46,813 bases of DNA, taken from HGM11525 sp045649145 (lineage in GTDB: Bacteria > Bacillota > Clostridia > UBA1381). The position numbers and the translations under genes were made by a program. Shown here one piece after another: positions 7,667 to 14,975 of this stretch. Under the pieces are notes generated by a model. That model saw only the letters and a program-made list of their open reading frames with translations. It did no database searches and was not told the origin of the DNA. Position 1 is the first letter of the stretch; each line of letters begins with the position of its first letter. The stretch spans positions 1 to 46,813 of the forward strand of contig JAZRPK010000008.1 in NCBI GenBank assembly GCA_045649145.1, written 5' to 3'.

Positions 7667-9262
7667 TTATTTCTTTTCTGTCTTCTTTGTTGTTGTCTTT
7701 TTTGGCTCTGCTTTCTTTGCTGCGGGTTTCTTAGCTGCAGGCTTTTTAGCTGTAGGTTTCTTTGCTACAGGCTTTTTAGCTGCCTTTTTTGGCTCTGCTT
7801 TCTTTTCGGGCAGGGCCTCGTCATATATGCCCGTCAGCTCACGGTACATTCCGATATATTTATCCGCCGAAACCGACCACGAGAAGTCCTCGCTCATTGC
7901 ATTTTTAACTATCTTATTCCACTCATCACGGCGGTTATAGTATATGTCCATGGCGTAGTTGATAACATAGAGCATATCTGCTGCGTTATAGCTTCCGAAC
8001 GAGAAGCCGACGCCCTCGCCCGTATACTCGTTATACGGCTTTACCGTATCCTTTAATCCGCCCGTTTCACGTACAATCGGCAATGTGCCGTATCGCATCG
8101 AAATAAGCTGCGACAGACCGCACGGCTCAAATCTCGACGGCATCAAAAATGCGTCACAAGCCGCATAAATCTTGTGCGATAGGTCATTGGAAAAGTAGAT
8201 GTTTGCGCTGACAACATCGGGGTTCTTCCACGCATAATGACGGAACAGATTTTCGTAGCTTTCGTCACCTGTGCCGAGAATGACTATCTGGCACCCGCCT
8301 GAAACAAGGCTCTCAAGCGCACCTGCAACCAAATCAAAGCCCTTTTGGTCGGTAAGACGCGAAACTATACCTATCATAAACTTATTCTCGTCAACAGGCA
8401 GATTTAACTGTTGCTGCAACGAGATTTTGTTAAGCTTCTTGCCCTCAGCAAAATCCTCGACCGAATAGCTTTTATAGAGCATCGGGTCGGTTTTGGTATT
8501 CCATTCCTTATACGAAATTCCGTTTACAATACCTGTTAAACTGTCTCTTCTGGCGTACAAAAGTCCGTTTAACCCCTCGCCGTACTCTGCGGTAGTAATT
8601 TCGCCCGCATAGCTTTCGGAAACGGTGGAAATCTTATCTGCGTACACCATACCGCCTTTTAAGAGGTTTGCGTCCTTATGATATTCTATCTTATCGTCGG
8701 TAAAGTAATAGTCGCTAATTCCCATTACGTCCTTGATTTTCTCCATATCCCATCTGCCCTGGAACTTGAGGTTATGAATGGTCATAACCGTCTTTATCCC
8801 ACGGTAGAACGGATTATCCTGAAATGTATCCAGAAAGACAGGAATAGCGCCTGTCTGCCAGTCGTTACAGTTTATTACATCGGGTCTAAAGTCGAGAGTC
8901 GGCAAAAGCGACAAAACCGCCTTAGAAAAGAAAATAAACTTCTCGCAGTCGAGATGGATATAATCGTAAGGCTTATCGCCGTTAAAGTAATATTCGTTAT
9001 CTACAAAGTAATATATAGTCCCGTCATGCTCCATCGAAAAGACACCGCAATACTGCTTCCGCCACGCCATATCAATGTAGATATGGTTAAGATACGTCAT
9101 CTTGTCCTTGTACTCTTTTGGGATACAACGGTAGAGCGGCAAAATAACACGGGCATCCACTCCCTTTTCACGAAGTGCTGACGGCAAAGAGCCTGCAACA
9201 TCGCCAAGTCCGCCTGTCTTTACAAACGGCGCCGCCTCCGAGCTTGCATATAGTATTTTCAT
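7667..9262 (-). CDS. glgA: Glycogen synthase (ADP-glucose type, GT5) with Lys/Ala/Pro-rich C-terminal tail
   Basis: The ATG at 9262 gives MKILYASSEAAPFVKTGGLGDV, the classic GlgA start with the KTGGL ADP-glucose-binding motif, and it follows AAAAGGAG at 7 bases. An in-frame ATG at 9319 has no such site and adds an unrelated leader. The GT5 body is about 480 residues and includes GIVSRLTDQKGFDL and MPSRFEPCGLSQL, the GT-B donor-site blocks. Residues 485-531 form an unusual basic tail of repeated AKKP units resembling histone-H1-type tails, which a normal GlgA lacks. It extends ADP-glucose onto glycogen in the cytoplasm. It is the first gene of the glgA-glgP-amylase-HtrA-like-DUF1015 operon, with a promoter at 9351-9380. 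Confidence 0.96.
   Translation of the reverse strand: MKILYASSEAAPFVKTGGLGDVAGSLPSALREKGVDARVILPLYRCIPKEYKDKMTYLNHIYIDMAWRKQYCGVFSMEHDGTIYYFVDNEYYFNGDKPYDYIHLDCEKFIFFSKAVLSLLPTLDFRPDVINCNDWQTGAIPVFLDTFQDNPFYRGIKTVMTIHNLKFQGRWDMEKIKDVMGISDYYFTDDKIEYHKDANLLKGGMVYADKISTVSESYAGEITTAEYGEGLNGLLYARRDSLTGIVNGISYKEWNTKTDPMLYKSYSVEDFAEGKKLNKISLQQQLNLPVDENKFMIGIVSRLTDQKGFDLVAGALESLVSGGCQIVILGTGDESYENLFRHYAWKNPDVVSANIYFSNDLSHKIYAACDAFLMPSRFEPCGLSQLISMRYGTLPIVRETGGLKDTVKPYNEYTGEGVGFSFGSYNAADMLYVINYAMDIYYNRRDEWNKIVKNAMSEDFSWSVSADKYIGMYRELTGIYDEALPEKKAEPKKAAKKPVAKKPTAKKPAAKKPAAKKAEPKKTTTKKTEKK
7670..7810 (-). repeat. Tandem repeat encoding the Lys/Ala/Pro tail of GlgA
   Basis: The last 47 codons of glgA consist of imperfect repeats of a unit encoding AKKP with small variations (AKKPV, AKKPT, AKKPA, AKKPA) flanked by AEPKK. 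The DNA repeats visibly with it (GCAGGCTTTTTAGCTG-like units on the plus strand). Such an array can change length by slippage, so the tail may vary between strains. A polycationic disordered tail could bind nucleic acid, glycogen phosphates or other proteins; none of these is shown by the sequence. Confidence 0.8.
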
Positions 9263-9350
9263 ATACTTACTCCTTTTCTGTCTTAAAGTTATTTTAACCG
9301 TTATTCCATAAAATAACACTTACAATAGATTCTTTCCTTGTATAATAGTA

Positions 9351-9380
9351 ATTTTACCCCAAATGTATGCCTCTTGTCAA
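9351..9380 (-). promoter_or_regulatory. Promoter of the glgA operon
   Basis: The reverse strand carries TTGACA (9375-9380), an 18-base spacer and TAAAAT (9351-9356). The start of transcription would be near 9344, leaving a leader of about 80 bases before the glgA ATG at 9262. No other good promoter lies between glgA and gyrA on this strand. The spacer from 9381 to 9506 holds nothing else I can recognise. Confidence 0.7.
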
Positions 9381-9506
9381 CATATCAGCACTAAAATCGT
9401 TGTTTTTAACAGTATATTTCGAAATATTTTCTATCAATTATCTACTTTTTTATAAACTGCCTTCCAGCAAATTCCTGTCCCCTTAACTCGCACTATTTTC
9501 AACAGG

Positions 9507-9795
9507 TGTGGAAAACTTTATCTCGCTAAACCCCAAGGCAAAATTTGGCTCTACTACTTGCTTTTTTGAAAAGAAAAATAATTTTCAGCTAACAACTCAC
9601 GTCGCAGTGTGGAAAAATTAGCATAAAATTCAATAATTTTTTGTAAACCAAGTGGAAAAATTTATTTTTACGCAGTTATGCCATTTGTTTTACTCAGTTT
9701 CCTCGTGGATAACCCTGTGGAAAAAGTGGAAAAGTCAGAAAAATACGATACATATGCGTTTCTTTAGTTTTCCACGCTTTGAAAGGTGTGGAAAA
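9507..9795. other. Cluster of DnaA-box-like nonamers; candidate oriC or DnaA-responsive region
   Basis: Within 290 bases there are eight near-matches to the DnaA box TGTGGATAA (reverse of TTATCCACA). TGTGGAAAA occurs at 9507, 9608, 9716 and 9787. CGTGGATAA is at 9704. AGTGGAAAA is at 9651 and 9725. An inverted TTTTCCACG is at 9768. None is the perfect box. The DNA is AT-rich, non-coding and lies between divergent glgA and gyrA, with a very AT-rich stretch just beyond (9890-9960) that could unwind. In many Bacillota gyrA sits close to oriC, but dnaA, dnaN and gyrB are not here, and genes to the right are on mixed strands. It may instead be a regulatory region for gyrA. Confidence 0.5.
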
Positions 9796-9906
9796 CTTTT
9801 GTCCGTTTGGTTTACATAATGCATTTGCTGTTTTTTCATAAATTTTGCTCTTTTCGCTCTCTTTTGAAATTTTGTGTCCTCCGAAGTTATAATTGAATTG
9901 TTTTAC

Positions 9907-9935
9907 TTGCTTTTTATGAGAAAATATGTTAAAAT
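9907..9935 (+). promoter_or_regulatory. Probable gyrA promoter
   Basis: A weak -35 TTGCTT (9907-9912), a 17-base spacer and a -10 TAAAAT (9930-9935) preceded by TG one base earlier make an extended -10 promoter. A second TATAAT at 9942-9947 has no matching -35. From 9796 to 9906 nothing else is recognisable. Confidence 0.45.
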
Positions 9936-9973
9936 ATACTATATAATGATTAGAAAATTGGAGGCATATGCCC

Positions 9974-12472
9974 ATGGCTAAAAAAGCTAAGGAAAAGGCT
10001 CTGGATTTAGAGGCTATTGCTAATCAGAAAATAGTCGATGTCGAGCTTAATAATGAGATGAAGCAGTCATATATCGATTACGCAATGAGCGTTATCGTGT
10101 CCCGTGCACTGCCCGATGTCCGTGACGGTATGAAGCCTGTTCACAGACGTATTCTCTATGATATGTACGGCGAAAAGCTGACATATGAAAATGATTTTAA
10201 GAAATCTGCGGCAACAGTCGGAGACGTGCTGGCTAAGTATCATCCACACGGCGACACGTCGGTATACGATGCGATGGTGCGCTTAGCACAGCCGTTTTCT
10301 CTAAGATATCCGCTGGTACAGGGTAAGGGTAACTTCGGTTCAATAGACGGCGACCCTGCCGCTGCATACCGTTATACAGAGGCGAAGATGTCAAAGATGG
10401 CGTCAGAGATGCTGGTTGACATCGAAAAGGATACGGTTGATTTTGTACCCAACTACGACGATAAGCTAAAGGAGCCTGACGTTCTTCCGTCAAGGTTCCC
10501 GAACCTTCTGGTAAACGGCTCGTCAGGTATTGCTGTCGGTATGGCAACCAATGTTCCGCCGCACAATCTGTGCGAAGTTGTAGACGGAATTATCGCCGTT
10601 ATTGACGACCCCTTAATCGAATTAGACGAGCTGATGAGCTATATCAAAGGCCCTGATTTCCCGACAGGCGGTCTTATAATGGGTATGAGCGGTATACGTG
10701 CTGCATACGCGACCGGCAGAGGCAAGATTACAATGCGTGCCCGTGCCGAAATAGAGGAGCTTGCAAACGGCAGAAACCGCATACACGTTACAGAACTTCC
10801 CTATCAGGTAAACAAGCAGCGTCTTGAATGTCACATAAACGAGCTTATCCGCGACGGACGACTGGACGGTGTTGCAGGTACAAGGGACGAATCTGACGAT
10901 AATATACATTTCTATATAGATATAAAAAGGGACGCAAACCCGCACGTTGTACTTAACAACCTGTATAAATTTACACAGATGCAGGAAACCTTTGGTGTTA
11001 TTTTGCTTGCTCTTGTGGACAAAAGGCCTAAGATACTAAATCTTCGTGAGATGATAAACTGCTACATCGCGCATCAGGAGGACGTTATCGAACGCCGCAC
11101 ACGCTTTGATTTGGCAAAAGCCGAGGAGAGAGTTCACATCCTCGAGGGCTATAAAATTGCAGTTGACCATATTGATGAGATAATCAAGATTATTCGTTCT
11201 TCCTCGTCCTTTGCCGATGCTTGTCCGGTATTTCTGGAGCGTTTCGGACTTGACGAGGCACAGTCTACGGCCATCTGGCAGATGCCTTTGGGACGTCTGT
11301 CCGGCTTAGAGCGTGACAAGCTCGACAACGAGCTTGCCGATATTAACGAAAAGATTAAGACCTATCGTGATATTCTCGCAAGCGAGGGCAGAATTCTTGA
11401 GATTGTCAAGGAAGACCTTATCAGAATTAAGGAAAAGTACGGCGACGAGCGTCGTACAGACATAGAGCCTGTAACCGACGACCTCGATATCGAGGACTTG
11501 ATTGAGGAGGAGGAAATAGTTGTAACCCTCACTCACAACGGCTACACCAAGCGTGTACCGCTTTCCACCTACCGCTCACAGCATCGTGGCGGCAGAGGTG
11601 TTGCAGGGCATACCACCCGCGAGGAAGACTATGTAGAGCAAATCTTCACCACTTCAACTCACAGCAATATCCTCTTCTTTACAACACGTGGCGTTGTATA
11701 TTCGATGAAGGGTTATCGCATACCCGAGGCGACACGTCAGGCAAAGGGTACAGCGATTGTAAACCTGTTGCCGTTGGAGTCGGATGAGAAGGTTACGGCA
11801 ATGATACCTATTGACTCCTTTGACGAGGGCAATTACCTCACCTTCGTAACCCGCAACGGCACTGTTAAAAAGACGGATATTATGGCATTTTCGCATATCA
11901 GAGCGTCAGGCTTAAGAGCGATTGAATTGGCGGAAAATGACAGCCTTATCGGCGTAATGCTGACCGACAGCTCGGACGAGCTGATGCTGGCTACAAACAA
12001 GGGTATGGCAATCCGTTTCCGTGCCGACAATGTTCGCTCAATGGGCAGAACAGCCAGAGGTGTACGTGGCATCAGGCTTAAAGCTGACGATTATGTAATC
12101 GGTGCTGTTAAGGTTACCGACGATACGTCCGTTTTGTGTGTTACGGAAAACGGCTACGGCAAGAAGACCGACTTTAGCGAGTATAATTGCCAGTCAAGAG
12201 GCGGCAAGGGCGTTTACACCTACAAGATTACCGAAAAGACAGGTAATCTGATAGGAATGTGCGCCGTAAATGACGAAAATGATATTATAACCATAACCTC
12301 CGACGGCGTTCTTATAAGAATGCACGCTGACGAGATAAGCACCTTTGGCAGACAGACACAGGGTGTGCGTATAATGCGTCTTGCATCCGACGTTAAGGTA
12401 GTAAGTATGGCTCTTACCTCACGAGAGGACGAGGAGGAAGCCGTTTTAGAGGAAGCAACTACCGAAGAATAA
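9974..12472 (+). CDS. gyrA: DNA gyrase subunit A
   Basis: GyrA is the DNA-breaking subunit of gyrase, which introduces negative supercoils. The protein (832 residues from 9974) has the winged-helix/tower core with the catalytic tyrosine in AAAYRYTEAKM (Tyr134) and a C-terminal beta-pinwheel. The GyrA-box-like heptads QHRGGRG and QSRGGKG separate it from ParC. The quinolone-resistance region reads HPHGDTSVYD, with Thr at the position that is Ser83 in E. coli; several bacteria have Thr there naturally. An upstream ATG at 9968 is only 3 bases from TGGAGG, while the one at 9974 is 9 bases away, so 9974 is chosen. No gyrB is adjacent, which is unusual. The cyclophilin genes follow at 18 bases and are probably co-transcribed. 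Confidence 0.96.
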   Translation: MAKKAKEKALDLEAIANQKIVDVELNNEMKQSYIDYAMSVIVSRALPDVRDGMKPVHRRILYDMYGEKLTYENDFKKSAATVGDVLAKYHPHGDTSVYDAMVRLAQPFSLRYPLVQGKGNFGSIDGDPAAAYRYTEAKMSKMASEMLVDIEKDTVDFVPNYDDKLKEPDVLPSRFPNLLVNGSSGIAVGMATNVPPHNLCEVVDGIIAVIDDPLIELDELMSYIKGPDFPTGGLIMGMSGIRAAYATGRGKITMRARAEIEELANGRNRIHVTELPYQVNKQRLECHINELIRDGRLDGVAGTRDESDDNIHFYIDIKRDANPHVVLNNLYKFTQMQETFGVILLALVDKRPKILNLREMINCYIAHQEDVIERRTRFDLAKAEERVHILEGYKIAVDHIDEIIKIIRSSSSFADACPVFLERFGLDEAQSTAIWQMPLGRLSGLERDKLDNELADINEKIKTYRDILASEGRILEIVKEDLIRIKEKYGDERRTDIEPVTDDLDIEDLIEEEEIVVTLTHNGYTKRVPLSTYRSQHRGGRGVAGHTTREEDYVEQIFTTSTHSNILFFTTRGVVYSMKGYRIPEATRQAKGTAIVNLLPLESDEKVTAMIPIDSFDEGNYLTFVTRNGTVKKTDIMAFSHIRASGLRAIELAENDSLIGVMLTDSSDELMLATNKGMAIRFRADNVRSMGRTARGVRGIRLKADDYVIGAVKVTDDTSVLCVTENGYGKKTDFSEYNCQSRGGKGVYTYKITEKTGNLIGMCAVNDENDIITITSDGVLIRMHADEISTFGRQTQGVRIMRLASDVKVVSMALTSREDEEEAVLEEATTEE

Positions 12473-12489
12473 GAAAGGAGCTACCTATT

Positions 12490-13074
12490 ATGAAAAGGAT
12501 TTTATGCTTAATTGTGGCAGCTATACTGGTTATGATGACCTGCTCGTGCGGCGATTCCGCTCCGATAGGCTTTACTATCGAAATGCAGGACGGTTCTGTG
12601 ATGAAGGGCGAGCTTTACCCCGACGTTGCACCCAAGACAGTCGAAAACTTTGTAAAGCTTTGTAACGAGAACTTCTATGACGGGCTTATTTTCCACCGCG
12701 TAATATCAGGGTTTATGATACAGGGCGGTGCATTTGATGAAGAGTTGTATTCGGGCAATATCAACCAAAAGAGCGCAGCATCCATTAAGGGCGAGTTTGC
12801 TGCAAACGGATTTGAAAATGACCTTAAGCACACACGTGGCGTAATCTCAATGGCACGCACCAACGAGCCTAACTCGGCAAGCAGCCAGTTCTTCATTATG
12901 CATAAGGACAACCCCTCCCTCGATGGCAACTATGCCGCATTCGGAAAAATCACCGAGGGGTTAGATGTTATAGACAAGATAGCGGCTGTTGAAACAGGCA
13001 AGCTGAATGCTATGTTCGACGATGTTCCCACCGAGCCGCAGGTTATAAAGACTATTAAAATTGACGAGGAGTAA
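12490..13074 (+). CDS. Cyclophilin-type peptidyl-prolyl isomerase, probable lipoprotein
   Basis: The 194-residue protein starts with a hydrophobic signal (MKRILCLIVAAILVMM) ending in TCSCG, a lipobox-like site with Cys18 or Cys20 as the lipid acceptor. The cyclophilin domain follows, with FHRVISGFMIQGG carrying the catalytic Arg, ARTNEPNSASSQFFIM, and LDGNYAAFGKITEGLDV. It would catalyse proline cis/trans isomerisation outside the membrane, perhaps in folding of exported proteins. It lies 18 bases after gyrA behind AAGGAG. The next gene is a close paralogue without a signal peptide, so the pair looks like a tandem duplication with different cell locations. The lipoprotein assignment is less sure than the isomerase assignment because the lipobox is not canonical. 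Confidence 0.92.
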   Translation: MKRILCLIVAAILVMMTCSCGDSAPIGFTIEMQDGSVMKGELYPDVAPKTVENFVKLCNENFYDGLIFHRVISGFMIQGGAFDEELYSGNINQKSAASIKGEFAANGFENDLKHTRGVISMARTNEPNSASSQFFIMHKDNPSLDGNYAAFGKITEGLDVIDKIAAVETGKLNAMFDDVPTEPQVIKTIKIDEE

Positions 13075-13078
13075 TACT

Positions 13079-13558
13079 ATGAGCGAAATTGTTATCACAA
13101 TGCGAGGCGGCGGTGTTATCAAAGCTGAGCTGTACCCGAACATTGCACCTATTACCGTTGCGAATTTTCTTGATTTGGTAGAAAACAAGTTCTTTGACGG
13201 GCTTATCTTCCACCGTGTAATATCAGGCTTTATGATACAAGGCGGCGGCTATGACGAGAATATGAACCACAAGGATGCAGAGTCCATTAAGGGTGAATTT
13301 GATGCAAACGGCTTTAAGAACGATCTTAACCACACAAGAGGTGTTCTCTCGATGGCTCGTACATCATTCCCCAACTCAGCAAGCAGTCAGTTCTTTATTA
13401 TGCATCAGGACGCACCGCACTTAGACGGTAAATATGCTGCATTCGGCAAGGTTACCGAGGGTATGGACGTAGTGGACAAGATTGCTGAAACGAAGACTAA
13501 TTTTGCTGACGAGCCGGTTGAGCCGCAGGTAATAGAGTCTATAAGATTTGCAAGATAA
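13079..13558 (+). CDS. Cyclophilin-type peptidyl-prolyl isomerase (cytoplasmic)
   Basis: A single cyclophilin domain of 159 residues with no signal peptide. FHRVISGFMIQGGGYDE, ARTSFPNSASSQFFIM and LDGKYAAFGKVTEGMDV match the catalytic and cyclosporin-binding regions of bacterial cyclophilins. The ATG at 13079 is preceded by GAGGAG at 7 bases. An in-frame TTG at 13061 would overlap the previous gene and adds only MTRSNT, so it is less likely. It sits 4 bases after the lipoprotein paralogue, and the two share long stretches (DGLIFHRVISGFMIQGG in both). A strong terminator at 13567 ends the gyrA transcript. Confidence 0.95.
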   Translation: MSEIVITMRGGGVIKAELYPNIAPITVANFLDLVENKFFDGLIFHRVISGFMIQGGGYDENMNHKDAESIKGEFDANGFKNDLNHTRGVLSMARTSFPNSASSQFFIMHQDAPHLDGKYAAFGKVTEGMDVVDKIAETKTNFADEPVEPQVIESIRFAR

Positions 13559-13566
13559 AAAATGTA

Positions 13567-13594
13567 TCCCGTCGTTTTTTAACGGCGGGATTTT
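13567..13594 (+). terminator. Terminator of the gyrA-cyclophilin operon
   Basis: TCCCGTCGTT (13567-13576), a TTTT loop and AACGGCGGGA (13581-13590) form a 10-bp stem with one G-U pair, followed by TTTT. It begins 9 bases after the second cyclophilin stop. Confidence 0.85.
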
Positions 13595-13680
13595 GTTTGC
13601 TCGTAGTTTCAATAAATTTTTATATAGCAAAAAGAACATCTTTTATGCTTTGTACCTTTATTTTGATATTTACCTCTATA

Positions 13681-13768
13681 GCCACTTTTGACAGCAAAAG
13701 TGGCGCAAAACTGTTGGGGGTCAGATTCCCCCAAACCCCTAAACTGCTTAGGGGGACTCTCGTCCCCC
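13681..13768. repeat. Hairpin array A (REP-like palindromic element)
   Basis: Perfect inverted repeats are packed in 88 bases. GCCACTTTTG/CAAAAGTGGC has a 4-base loop (13681-13704). TTGGGGG/CCCCCAA follows (13714-13734). Then come CCCCTAA/TTAGGGG (13736-13754) and GGGGGAC/GTCCCCC with a TCTC loop (13751-13768); these two share bases and are alternatives. There is no gene here. The design resembles dispersed palindromic (REP/BIME-type) elements. The bases from 13595 to 13680 and from 13769 to 13900 show nothing I can name. Confidence 0.6.
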
Positions 13769-13900
13769 GTAAGAACCCCCTGTGTTAAAGTGCAATTTTA
13801 TATAAATAATTTACTTTTGTTTATACCAAGTTTGGTGGCAACCAATTGTGTGTATAGCTGATGTTCGCCATTGTCGTCCTACGAGGCCGTTTGAAGGGGT

Positions 13901-13957
13901 CCGGGGGAAATCGGAATCCCCCGGCGGGTTTTGGTTCTTTTGCACGCGCAAAAGAAC
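13901..13957. repeat. Hairpin array B, partner of array A
   Basis: CCGGGGGA/TCCCCCGG (13901-13924) is followed by GTTCTTTTGC/GCAAAAGAAC with a 4-base ACGC loop (13934-13957). The order, G-tract hairpin then C-T-T-T-T-G hairpin, is the mirror image of array A about 130 bp away. The two look like an inverted pair of one element family, which is inference from layout rather than from long sequence identity. Confidence 0.55.
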
Positions 13958-14015
13958 GTAAAAGAGCAAAGACAAGAATAAATTTTAACACTAAAGAAAA
14001 TGGTTTTATTAACAC

Positions 14016-14043
14016 AAAAAACGGCACATATATGCCGTTTTTT
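14016..14043. terminator. Bidirectional terminator downstream of miaA
   Basis: AAAAAACGGCA (14016-14026) and TGCCGTTTTTT (14033-14043) form a stem flanked by A- and T-runs, so it can terminate in both directions. It lies 5 bases past the miaA stop at 14049 and is mainly the end of the miaB-to-miaA operon. Confidence 0.85.
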
Positions 14044-14048
14044 GTTGC

Positions 14049-14975
14049 TTAATTATTCAAAAAATTTTCCACCAATTCCTCTGCTTCCACAAATGCAGCG
14101 TCAGGACTTAGACAATGCATTTTCTCGTTACGCCTAAACCACGTCAGCTGACGTTTCGCATACTGGCGTGTGCGAAGCTTAAGCTCCTCTGCCGCCTCGG
14201 CAAGAGTGATTTCTCCGTCAAAGTAACCGAACAGCTCCTTATATCCGATTGCCTGAGATGCAGTCTTGCTAAGGCTATCCTTTTCGTTATACAGCGAGCG
14301 CGCCTCATCAATCAGCCCATCCTCTATCATCATATCAACACGCATATCAATCCGCTTTTTAAGCACATCTCTGGGGTGGTCTATCATCATATACAAAGCT
14401 CTGTAACGGCTGGGCTTTTGCTTTGTTTCCTCCTGATGCTCGGAGATAGGCTTGCCGTGTATACGATAGAACTCTATCGCACGTATTATGCGCTTTACGT
14501 TATTGGGATGCAGTCTTTCAGCCGACACGCTGTCAAATTCCGCAAGCTCATTAAGAAGCGCCTCTGCGCCCTCGGTTTTCGCTCTTTCCTCAAGCTGTGC
14601 TCTTATTTCAAGATCGGAGTCCTCGCCGTCAAAGTCAACATCATTTACAAACGAGTCGATATAAAGTCCCGTCCCGCCGACAACTATTATATTCTTGCCT
14701 CTTTTTTGTATATCCTCTGCAATTTTGTGTGCCATTTGGCAAAAATCCGCTACCGAAAAGCTGTCCTCAGGCTCTAAAAAGTCCATCAGATGATGCACTA
14801 TTCCGTCCTTTTCCTCCTCGGTCGGCTTGGCTGTTCCGATATTCATACGGCGGTAAATCTGCATACTGTCAGCAGAAATTATCTCGGCATTAAAGCGTTT
14901 TGCTATCTCAATGGAAAGCGCCGTCTTGCCCGATGCAGTAGCTCCGGCAACAACTATAACTGGAATTTTTTTCAT
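14049..14975 (-). CDS. miaA: tRNA dimethylallyltransferase
   Basis: MiaA transfers dimethylallyl from DMAPP to the N6 of A37 in tRNAs reading UNN codons. The 308-residue protein has the P-loop GATASGKTALS, the DSMQIYRRMNIGTAKPT block and the C-terminal RTRQYAKRQLTWFRR motif. It overlaps the end of mutL by four bases (ATGA), a sign of translational coupling. MiaB, which methylthiolates the same base after MiaA acts, is the first gene of this operon, so both steps of ms2i6A37 synthesis are encoded together around mutS and mutL. Confidence 0.97.
   Translation of the reverse strand: MKKIPVIVVAGATASGKTALSIEIAKRFNAEIISADSMQIYRRMNIGTAKPTEEEKDGIVHHLMDFLEPEDSFSVADFCQMAHKIAEDIQKRGKNIIVVGGTGLYIDSFVNDVDFDGEDSDLEIRAQLEERAKTEGAEALLNELAEFDSVSAERLHPNNVKRIIRAIEFYRIHGKPISEHQEETKQKPSRYRALYMMIDHPRDVLKKRIDMRVDMMIEDGLIDEARSLYNEKDSLSKTASQAIGYKELFGYFDGEITLAEAAEELKLRTRQYAKRQLTWFRRNEKMHCLSPDAAFVEAEELVENFLNN

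Noticed and set aside
9694..9975. A 93-codon reverse-strand open frame upstream of gyrA
   Set aside because: It overlaps the DnaA-box-like cluster and the gyrA promoter, has low-complexity AT-derived residues and no ribosome site, and matches no family I know.
13861..14052. Short open frames (about 60-70 codons) across the hairpin arrays, both strands
   Set aside because: They are translations of palindromic repeats with no ribosome site.
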